Positions 1 to 9,000 of a stretch of 15,792 nucleotides of DNA are shown here, in pieces (positions within the stretch are counted from its first letter, which is position 1; each line of letters opens with the position of its first letter). The notes below the pieces were generated by a model. That model saw nothing but the letters and a program-made list of their open reading frames with translations. It was not told where the DNA came from and did not search any database. Source of the stretch: Irineochytrium annulatum (taxonomy: Eukaryota > Chytridiomycota > Chytridiomycetes > Chytridiales > Chytridiaceae). The stretch spans positions 1-15,792 of the forward strand of contig JADGJL010000675.1 of the NCBI GenBank assembly GCA_027600665.1, given 5' to 3'. Position numbers and translations under genes: made by a program.

Positions 1-840
1 TTTTGATTGTGACTCTAATTTTGCTGGTGAGACGTATGAGCCTCTAGTTCTTCCTCACTTCCATGAGCGCTCATTCATCTTATCTTGGTTTTGTCGGCGA
101 GATCTCCTCCAGTTCCTGTCTTCTTTTCGGCCATGTCGTTTATTGCTAGCTCATCTACCTGGTTTGGACCTATTCTTGTTCGCTATATGTAGTGCCTCTG
201 TTGTTTTTCTGAACATGAAGCTGTTTGCTCTTACAAATAAAACGTTTGAAAAGATGTTCTTTCATTGACGAATGTATCAACGTTTCGCAGGACCATCATC
301 ACAGCTAGCACCTTAATCAATGTGTACTTACATGCAGGGCTGGACGCATTGTATATATTGAGATTGATCATCGTCGCACACAACTAAAAATGATTATGCC
401 CGCTTGATTAGACTTATTGTATCTGGAGAGTTCTGTGCTGGGGCGCAACTCTTCTATCGGCTAGAAGGGCTTTCAGCTTATCAACATAGTCCAAGGTCGT
501 TCGACTCTTCACCGCCGCTAGGCTTGTGACCCACTTTCAATCCTTTCGGACTTGGCGGCCCATAAGAATATCAGTTATCAATCTAATTGTGAAGAATGTT
601 TTAATATTGGAAAAAAAAAAGATGAGTGCAAGAAGCTGAAATGGCTGATGCAACGACAAATATCAGAGGCTGCAGATGTACTGAAAGTGCGGCCACCACA
701 ATACCAAACTGACGATAGGAAGGAAGATAGAGTAAACGGGCCTTCATAGTTGTAACTTCGAACTTCAATTGGAAAACGCTGTAGTCGCTGACAAGTATTT
801 TTTGCTTGATTTGGGCAATCTCTGCCTCCATCGCGCGCAT
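1..840. other. 5' edge region with no supported gene
   Basis: I can support no gene here. The first ~240 bases are T-rich and may be the 3' untranslated end of a plus-strand gene lying left of the window, because an AATAAA hexamer follows at 236-241. A minus-strand reading frame runs from an ATG at 840 down to 601. Its first ~36 residues look like a charged amphipathic helix, but the remainder turns hydrophobic and low in quality, and I could not find a convincing continuation in 1-600. It might be the first exon of a short minus-strand gene sharing a promoter with the large gene to the right. A plus-strand frame at 552-749 has only a TTG start and no recognisable domain. Confidence 0.4.
236..241 (+). 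terminator. Possible poly(A) signal of an upstream gene
   Basis: A canonical AATAAA hexamer sits here in a T-rich stretch. If a plus-strand gene ends left of the window, this would be its cleavage and polyadenylation signal. The hexamer also occurs by chance, so this is only suggestive. Confidence 0.3.
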
Positions 841-1000
841 GCCACGTTACGGTCGCGTCAAGCGGCGGTGTTCGAGGCCTGCCGCGTCAGTTCAGGTTTG
901 CATTAGAGAGAATCGGAGACAAATTTAACGTATCTTTCGCGATCGCCGCTTAGGAACATCAGTGAGGGCATCCGTGAGGTCGAGGTTCTGTGAAAGATCT

Positions 1001-1071
1001 TTTCGAAGATCTTCCAGTGCGCCTTCAATTCAAGGTTTTCGAAATCTTCCAGCGTGCCTTCAATTTAAGGT
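1001..1071 (+). repeat. Contiguous imperfect tandem duplication (36 + 35 nt)
   Basis: Bases 1001-1036 and 1037-1071 are two adjacent copies of one unit. Both start with TTTCGAA, share CTTCCAG and CCTTCAATT, and end in AAGGT; they differ by a one-base deletion and a few substitutions. The pair lies just before the ATG at 1084 and about 360 bp before the likely start of the large gene. It contains no open frame of note, so it is probably promoter or leader sequence. Confidence 0.75.
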
Positions 1072-1083
1072 CAGCTTAGAGGT

Positions 1084-1503
1084 ATGACGGGAGCGGATGC
1101 TGGTGGACATACCGAACGCGTGGGCCGCGGCCACGAGGACAGCAGCTATGTAGGAATATCAGCAGGAGTCTTTTATGACAGTGCTGACAATTCCTACAAT
1201 TCCTACAATTCCTACCACAAACGTTTCAAGCATGAGATGGTGCTGACAATTCCGACACAACCACTCGATACACGAGCCACGTCCCCTTCACACCACGAGC
1301 ACGAACACGAGCGTATGATAGTGGAAGGAACTGCCAAGCACGATGGTGCTCTGCCACCAGGACACGAGCACGTTAAAGGCCCTTTGACCCCAAATTCACG
1401 ATATCGACCGCGCCCCCTTCACCAACACAGACATGGACGGATCCCTCGCCGAGCATTCCCACGTCGGCCTCGACAAGCACCGCCCGCTGCTCTCGCAACC
1501 TGA
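1084..1503 (+). other. Open frame, possible leader or first exon of the large gene
   Basis: An ATG-started frame of 139 codons overlaps the proposed start of the large gene in a different frame. Its product would be His-, Arg- and Pro-rich, with an Asn-Ser-Tyr triplet repeat coming from three 9-nt DNA repeats and several His-Glu/Glu-His stretches; no known domain is visible. It could be a true first exon: a donor near 1346 (GTGCTC) joined to an acceptor ending at 1430 would enter the frame used at 1433 without a stop. That donor is weak. Equally it may be 5' untranslated sequence. I do not call it as a separate gene. Confidence 0.25.
1187..1213 (+). repeat. Three 9-nt tandem repeats (ACAATTCCT)
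   Basis: ACAATTCCT occurs three times end to end (1187-1195, 1196-1204, 1205-1213). The array sits at the end of a 14-bp element, GTGCTGACAATTCC at 1181-1194, which recurs exactly at 1240-1253. The 9-nt period keeps frame, so if translated it gives repeated Asn-Ser-Tyr. Confidence 0.8.
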
Positions 1504-4500
1504 TCGTTCACCAACATGGCCATCGCGCAAGCCGTCGCTCATGCTGCCCGTCGGCGTGAAGGAGAAACTGTCCGTTGAAGAGGTCTGTGAAGGCTCTTCG
1601 TTACGCACAGTCACTGCTGTTGCATCCTAAATATGCACTCCGGAATTTTTAGTCCGTCGCAGCCACGATCGCGGCCGATACAATTGCCGAAGTCGAACGA
1701 CTTTTGCTGGACAAACAAGTACGGGATGATGCCAAGAAGAAGAAGGGAGAGCTGAAGAAGGATCACGTCGAATTCAAGTTCGAGGAGGCAGCCAAGGCCG
1801 CCATCACCGACCTCGCCAAGGAGCTGGGCCTTCACCATGCTGGTTGGCTTCGCAAGATGTTTCCCGACATCTGGAGCCAGAACAACTTTTCTTTGTCGGT
1901 GTTCGTCGTCGATGGCAACGCCAAACATATACACTACCAAATGAAAAAGCTCGTGCCGTATCTTTCAACATATAAGTCGAACTCGCTGGAGCAACACCCC
2001 GTCCGCGCGATGATTAAGACCTTTCGAGCCGTAAGCGGGAACACATCGAAGCGGTATTATGTGGCGATGTTCGGAGCTGCAGTGCGTATAGCCCTTGAGA
2101 AGGGCAAGACATCCGTAAATCCTGGTCATAATGTATGCTACTGTTTAAGTATCACGAACAGGACTTACCATCACTCTAGTCTTTGGCGATGGCTGTACCT
2201 CGGCTGGAGTCACCGTCGGCGGCGATGGCCCTGCCTGGATCGATGAGTCGGGTCGGTTTCACAAAATCTCATTGATTACACTTACAATGGTAGCAGGAGG
2301 AGGATGCGCCACCGGCCTACGTAGATGGGGGCGATAACCAGCGCGTCGCTTTGATGCTTAGGGCTCTGACTGGCGAGCTGCATGATGCTGCCGGACGGCA
2401 GGTTCATTCGATAGCCGACCGGGTGGACGTTAATCCCCGGCAACTTACTGCGATCACCGCGACCGGCGATCTCCGCCCGCGGCAAGAGGCCTTGATGCCG
2501 TCCGCTACAGCCGGATCCGCGACGGTTACCTACGAAACGGCTGTGGAGACTGTAGATCCGGACGGCGTCGCGCTGGAGCGTTCGGACACTTCCGACCCTG
2601 AGCTCGCGGTCACGTCCGAGGCGGAGCATGGTGTCCATGGTGAGAGTCGAACTGAGCAAATGGGTGGTGCCGCTCGGGACGACCATATTGGAATCGCAGC
2701 TGCGACGGGGACAATTCTGAGGCCGGGAGCTAGTGAGAAGAAGCCCGCTGCGTTTCCTTAGTGACTTTTTTTACTGATTTCGCTCTTAGATGCCGATTCG
2801 ACGAGTACCCCGTCTTGTGCGGAATCGGAGTGGGTTGTGGTGGGCACTGAAGACTCATCGGACGCATCAGATCGAAGTGTCGAAGACTCGAAACCTGATG
2901 CTATCAGCAGCGACGATGACCAGGTGGATATATTACGACATAATACGGGGCTAACCTTTTTTATTTTTTCGCTCGGAGGCCATCGACGCCGTTCTGGCCG
3001 GGAACGCGGACGGGCCGGCGCCGGCTGACGCCGCAGTCGACATAGTAGAGATCTTTGACCTACTCCACTCCATCCAGGGGCAAGCGCGGATGGGCGGCGG
3101 TGACGAGGAGGATGACGTTTTTCTGGCCGGCGACGATGGCAGCTGTGGCGGCGACGACGTTCATCACGACCAGAGCATGTCTGTCACAAGTGCCATTGAA
3201 GTTCTTTCTGGCCTTCCGCCGCGAGCCCTGCTGGCGGCTGTGAAGAAAATCGTGCAGGCGGCGAATGAGAAGAGAAGGGGTCAAGGCGGAGGTACGTGAA
3301 CGCCGCAACACTTCACGTTCTAACTGCGAAGAAGAGCAAGGTCCATCAAAGAAATCAAAGACTTCTCGAGATGGCCAAGGGGTTGGGAGTTCTTCAACTA
3401 CGCCGCTCTCGGGTGGTGTCGGTAGCCAGCGCGGTGAAGGAGCCGGCGACGACGATGGGGATCGCGGCGACAAAGGAGGTGGAGGCGGCGAACATCAATA
3501 TGGTGGCGAAAACAGCAAGAAAAAGAAGAAAGGAGATGTCAGGCCTTGTAAGATGGACTGCCGAGGCAAGTGTTCATTTCGGCTTTCACTTGTTTCACTC
3601 ACGATGCTCGTTTTCCAGACGAGAACGATCATTGCAAAAAGATAGAAATTCAAGACAGATGCACAAAGTACTGCTTCGCGGGTGAAACTAAGGGTAAGGT
3701 TTATAATCAGCTAATATCTGACGCTATGTAGTGGTGCGCGAGAAGCACAAACGAGTGTTCTGTAAGTGCGGAAACTTCAAGGACAGAAATGGGAAAGAAG
3801 GGGGAACTATGACGCAATGGTTGGATCATTGCAAGGGCAATAAGAACCAAAAAAATTCCTTTACCAAACAGCAAGACTTCTTCGCCCGCGGGGTAGATAC
3901 CCATTGCTTTTGCACTTGCTAACGTTTTGTCCAAGGGCTGTCTCGAATCCTCCTTTCACGTACGCTACATCAGGCCTTTTTCATGTGATGCTAATTAAGT
4001 TTGACAGGCCTTAACTGGCAACCAGTGTGCTAAAAAGTCGCTAAGAGGAAATGACGCTTTGATGAAAGAGTTTACGGTATGATCGGTCTGTGGACTGCAC
4101 TAATTCTACTTATAAGAAAATGTGTAAAACGTTTAAAACGCTGTCAGAACAACCGATTAATGGGACCTCACCAGGTTCGCAACACTTCGGTCCTTACGAG
4201 GTGCAACGACTTGTAAAAGAAACACTCGGAGCCCGCGCTTCTGGTCTTACCCAAGCCGACCATGGTATTTCGCGTAGCTTCCTGAAACGCTCTTGCACCG
4301 CCGCTGAGGCAATAATGTTGCAAACTGCAGAAGCCATTTTTTGGAGGCTTGAGAAAGTAAACCAGATTAAAGGCAAGCAAAGAACTTCAGCTGTTGAGGT
4401 ATGACGCCGCTTTTTGTCGAATACCGTAAAGCTAAACTCGTGTTACAAGAACTTTTCCTCAAGTGGTGAGGGGAACCCGAGCGGTTCCAGCGTCAGCGAT

Positions 4501-5542
4501 GCGCTATTTTATCCCAATGACAGCAACTGCGGCATGACGGGATTAAGGTCCGACACGGCCATCGGCGAGCTGCCACTGTCCAACGACGATGTGACGTTGT
4601 TGGGGATGCCTTACCACGGGGGCCCAAATTATCACGACGCGAATGTTTCGGCCTGGGCCAATTACAGGAGTGAGGACTCGCTGTGGGACTTGAAAGACGA
4701 CATCATCGCGCCGCTCTCTTCTCCGGAGTTGAATATCTCATCCGCACCGTTCGAGAAACTTTTATTGTCGACGCAGGACGATTTCGCGATGGCGATGGTC
4801 CCAGGGGTACCTTCCAAGTTACCCAACGTCGCGTCTCAAGCTCAGCAGATGTTTGGCCATAGCGCCAGCTTCACGCCCGGCTCAAGATGTGCATCAAGCT
4901 CGATCAGTGTAGCCTTGGGTCAAGGTGTACTCAGTGATTTCTATCATAGCAATAGCAATGCCGTGGCCCCCGCTTTGGAAGGTTCCATGCAGCCACCGCT
5001 AAGGCCCGTGGTTGATGAGGCAGTGTCAACGACACCGGCGCACAATCACCGGGCGGATCATAATACGCTGATATCATGGGGAGACGGGCAGAACGTCGAG
5101 ATGGCGTCGTTTCCGGACGCTATTGGGACAGGTATATTCTTCATCTACATCTTGTCGACGGTGGGGTGTGCTGACAATGTTAAAAGAGCGCACGATGATT
5201 GGCGGAACCGGTGCAGTTCAAACGCCAGCATCAACCGTGAGCCAGTACGCTAGCGCGGCGTCGACTGTTCGCTCTATTTCTACGATTTCGACCTTTCCAT
5301 CTCCTGAAAGCATCATGTTCGCGCCCAGCCCGTTCACCGCTACCACTTGGCACGAACAGAGTCCGTGGGAACAACGCATTAATGCGCTGGGGCAGTGCAT
5401 TGTTGCGCAGGAACAACGCATAATTGCGCTCGAGTCGCAAGTTGAGCAACTTTGTCGGCAGCCAAGCCGTGAGGACCTGGAGGCCATCGTAAAAGCTCAA
5501 TTGGTCGACCTTTTGAGGCGCATGGCCGACAGTTCGCTATGA
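1433..5542 (+). CDS. Large unrecognised protein with Cys/His cluster and C-terminal coiled coil (13 exons)
   Basis: I do not recognise this gene. Exons: 1433-1582, 1653-2114, 2180-2251, 2294-2732, 2790-2923, 2979-3291, 3341-3565, 3619-3693, 3732-3892, 4008-4076, 4117-4398, 4450-5131, 5187-5542. All junction phases agree, giving about 1139 aa. The order is: a Lys/Glu-rich helical part (about 60-105); an unassigned globular stretch (to about 205); an acidic Ser/Asp segment after WVVV (about 385-420); basic patches suggestive of nuclear import; a cluster Cys593, 597, 604, 613, 617, 634, 636, His656, Cys657; a Ser/Asn/Pro-rich low-complexity region; and a C-terminal coiled coil made of a doubled 14-residue unit. 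A zinc-binding nuclear protein is plausible but unproven. Weak points are the donors GTCTGT (1583) and GTCGGT (2252), the GC-AG intron 3566-3618, and intron 3893-4007. If that last intron is wrong, two genes exist, the second starting at ATG 4062. Confidence 0.6.
3566..3618 (+). other. Probable GC-AG intron inside the Cys/His cluster
   Basis: The exon end reads CGAG followed by GCAAGT, the standard consensus of GC-AG introns, and the acceptor is a pyrimidine-rich TTTTCCAG. Splicing here joins PCKMDCR to a frame reading DENDHCKK and keeps all downstream cysteines. The nearest GT donor, two bases further on (GTGTTC), shifts the frame and runs into a stop at the end of the next exon. Confidence 0.55.
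3893..4007 (+). other. Intron linking the two halves of the large gene
   Basis: The acceptor side is strong: TGCTAAT at 3989-3995 is a good branch point, followed by TTTGACAG. The exon after it (4008-4076) is open for 23 codons and reads in frame through ATG 4062 into the next exon. The donor GTAGAT at 3893 is moderate and has matching phase 0. At 115 nt it is the longest intron in the window. Without it the upstream frame ends at TAA 3920-3922. Confidence 0.5.
5369..5430 (+). repeat. Doubled 14-residue coiled-coil unit
   Basis: The 20-nt blocks at 5369-5388 and 5411-5430 are nearly identical (GAACAACGCAT...TGCGCT), spaced 42 nt apart. They encode EQRINAL and EQRIIAL, each opening a 14-residue (two-heptad) unit near the C-terminus of the large gene. 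The pattern fits a short dimerising coiled coil lengthened by internal duplication. Confidence 0.65.
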
Positions 5543-6061
5543 GCCTTCCGCCAGGCTGGTGTTGCCGCCGCGCGGGGTTTTTATGTTCTTTCGCTGATTC
5601 GTGCCTGTGGTAAGGACAGTATCTTCCTTCCTTCTTTTTTTCTTGTTTTTTTTTTGCCTTATCTTGTCTCGTTGTATATAATGGTTGTATAAACGCGGCA
5701 GACCTGCCGTTTGTGGACTATTGATAACTCCCCCTGTCTCTGTAGCATCGTGTCGTTCGTTAAAAGTTTGGTCAGTAATACCAGTCACCTTTTCATGAAA
5801 CGCTACACCTTAACCATCTCAGAGATATGTACAAAAGGGACATACCCGTAAAACAGTGGACTTGCAAATCACAGATTTACGCGGCGTGGTGATCACTTCC
5901 GCTTCCCCTGCAGAGGATGGTAACAGGGCCTCGAACTCGGCAATCCCCTAGACCTTTTAAAGTCGGTGACTCTCGTAAATCACGACCATCTTGCAGGTCG
6001 ACTCACCTCGCACCACAGCCCACCTGCGCCTCTGAATCCGTCCCTTCGCTCGTTCGCAGTG
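5543..6061. other. Spacer: 3' end of the large gene and upstream region of the cyclase
   Basis: No gene is supported here. A T-rich tract near 5630-5657 and TATATAATGG near 5675 may form the 3' processing region of the upstream gene, although no AATAAA is present. The rest would hold the cyclase promoter. An ATG at 5966 is in frame with the cyclase and would add 32 residues; I prefer ATG 6062 because the first metal-binding Asp then falls at residue 46, matching Asp47 of human sAC. Confidence 0.5.
5696..5709. promoter_or_regulatory. Inverted repeat CGGCAG-AC-CTGCCG
   Basis: A perfect 6-bp inverted repeat with a 2-bp spacer, which also reads CGG-N8-CCG. Zn2Cys6 binuclear-cluster factors of fungi bind paired CGG/CCG triplets with protein-specific spacing. 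It lies about 350 bp before the cyclase ATG and about 150 bp after the previous stop, so either a factor site or a transcript hairpin is possible. Function is inferred. Confidence 0.3.
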
Positions 6062-9000
6062 ATGAGCGTCGCTTGCTTCGCCGCCCAGTGGGTGCGCCGC
6101 CTGGGCGCCGACGCCGGCCTACGGAGCCAGGTCCTCCACTCGCTCAGCCGGGGCAGGGCGTATGAGTCGGCTGAGAGGCTGGTCGTGTTTATGGTGCGTC
6201 AACTCTTCACGCGTTCTCGCTCCCAAATTGACGCGTACTCGGCTGGGCAGGTTGATATATCGGGATACTCGAAGATGGCCGCGGACTTGGTATGCTCGAG
6301 TACTGCTAGTCGATGCACACGATGTTTTCTCTGTCTAACTACTTGATATCGCCTGTACAGACTATCTTGGGCAAGATCGCATCGGAGCTGATAACGCGTA
6401 GCGTTGGGGCGTTCTTGAACAACGTAGGTTCCGTATTAAGGTGATACTACTAAATGCCGGCCAACTAGATTATCGAGGTTATCACGCTGTACAGGGGTGA
6501 TATTATCCGATTTTTGGGTACGTACTGAACTCTGCTCTCTTTTGTCTTGTCAGCTGTTGTGTGGTTTGCTTGTTCTTGTTTACTCCGTGGACAGTGGACT
6601 TTCGTAAAGATGATTCTTCCGTAGGCGATGCCGTCCTTGTGGTCTTCACGCCCGAAGACGGCGCGGACGACCTCGGAGAGGCCGTCCTTCGCGCCACGGC
6701 GTGCTGCCTCCATATCGCTAGCCGATACGGCAGCATGGGGCTCGACATGTCCCTGGCAGAGCGGTCGCAGTCTGTGGTCGACAATGCGGTACCAGTGTGC
6801 CCCGCCACCCGCGAGCTTAAACTTCACTTCGCCATCACGGCCGGAGACGTTTCGAGGATCATTGTCGGGGACCCACAGGTGCGGTTGGACCACTGTATAC
6901 ACGGGCTATGCATTGCATCCCTCAGTGCCATTTTGGACGCGACGAGGCAAGGTGGGATTCGCTGACGCGTTGAGGTTATCAACATTATTAAGGCGAGATG
7001 GGAATGTCGGCCGACGCGTTTGCCTCGCTGGATTCAATGACGAAAGCGTTGATCCTCGATACCCACCCAGTGGAAAGCGAAAGCGGCGCCTGGCTTTTCT
7101 CGTCAACGTCGCTGCAGTCTCTTGGCGTTGCGCTTCTCTCGTGTGAAGGCCCCGGCTCGCGGACGGACCTCGACCTCGCGGAGCAATTCTATGATAGCTG
7201 GCTGCCGGAAACTGCCGCCGCTTCCGCGGATCCGGGTCGTGTCGACGAGGACTTTGTGCGGTTGTTCGTGGACCAGTCTATGCTCCGCCGCATCGACGCC
7301 GGGACGGTCAGGGATAACGGTAGCGGCTTTCAGATCCGCAGGAGATCGCTGTCCGTTGGGACGTCGATGACGGGGCGGGTCCCGTCCGAGTTCAGGTCGA
7401 TCTCAATTGTTTTCGTGTCTCTGCTGTTCCCTTTCTCGCTTGGGAAGGTCCAGGCTGTCATTAGGCGATTTTTAGATGCGCTAAAACTCTATGGAGGCGT
7501 TTATCAACAATATTCTGGTGCGTTGTCAATTCGAGCTTCTTGAGACAACGTGTTAACTTACCTTGCGCCTCTTTAGTGGATGACAAGGGCCAGACTCTTC
7601 TCGCCGCATTTGGCTTACCAGTACGTTCCCGAAAAGCTTCTCATTTCATGACGTCTGATTTTTATGAAACTTTACAATGCAGCCTTTTACACACGTCAAC
7701 AATGCTGATCAATGCGTGAGGGCAATGTGCCACTTTATGGAAACGGTCGAGGCCATGCTTGACGGCTGGGATCATAAGGATTTCGCCATTTCCATTGCTA
7801 CGGGGGAAACTCTTTGCACTAGAATTGGGAATGACAGCAGGAGCGATCCCGGACTTTTAGGTTTGATTGTCTGCACTACTCAACTTGCTATGAAGGCATC
7901 GCCGCTTCTAATATTCCTTGTAGGTGACGTTATCATCACGTCAGCCCGGCTGATGTCCCACTCAAAAAAATTCGGCATGCTTGTAATGGACGAGGTGACG
8001 TACGAAAGCGTGAAAAGCTCGCTACCAACTAAGGACCTCGGCTTCGTCAAAGTAAAGGGGAAGGAGAATGAGCTTCATATCTACGGACTTCCCTGTGTTC
8101 CGTCCACTGGTGCGTCTATAACCCACCAGCGCGAGTTTGGCTACGAGGAGGAGAGGGGCATCATCAAAGACCGTTTCCAGGAGTGGCTTACCGAGAGGAA
8201 GAGGACGGTGTTGTTCGTTGAGGCCGTTAGCGGAATGGGGAAGAGCTGCTTGGCGAAATTTTTGATAGACACAGCGAAGGCTAATGGGGCCATTTGCTGT
8301 CTAGTGCAAGGTATGATGATCTCGTGACGAGCGTCGTCTCAATTTTAAACAGGAAACGAAATGGAGCAGTGGCGGCCCTTCAGCGGCCTGCAAACCCTAG
8401 TCCGCTTTATTTTAAACTATGGTCGCGCCACCGTCGAATTAGCACCAGGCCAGCGGCCACGCCTGGGCTCTTCATCTACCTTTGTCTTTCAATCGACTTC
8501 CACCGTGGCAGCAGGAGGTCACGACCGTGCCAAGGCGGAAATGACCCGCAGCGTGATGGGCTTCCTCACTAAAGTCGGGGTCGACGCGGATTTGGCGCCG
8601 CTCCTGGCCATGGTGTCGCCTTCGCGTTTGGCCATGGATGACACGCCGCGGACGAAAGGGATGGACGAACAGGCAAAGATAAACGTGTTGAGGGGCATGA
8701 TCGTCAAGATTGTTGGGTTCTTGGTGCAGACGAACCCCGTCGTCTTTGTCTTCGATGACGCGCAGTGGCTCGACTCAAAGACGCTGGAGATCCTGGTCCT
8801 GCTTAGCCGGTTCTGTCCCAAGGTACGTTAACTTTGCTTGTGTCCCTATGTTGAGTGGTCCCTTCCGTTAGATTTTCCTGCAGATCCTGTCCAGACCTAT
8901 CAGTGAATCATTAAATAAAGCGCTTCAGGGTGTGACGCTTCTGCCTGAAACATCGCACATGGTCTTGAAAGGGCTGTCGTCGAAGGATGCTTACGATATG

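Noticed and set aside
2282..2686. Minus-strand frame of 134 codons
   Set aside because: It lies opposite exon 4 of the large gene; the plus-strand exon has matching splice phases on both sides while this frame has no domain.
3732..3892. BED-type transposase finger, implying a DNA transposon
   Set aside because: No transposase catalytic core, no terminal inverted repeats and no target-site duplication are visible around the gene, and the spacing does not fit BED.
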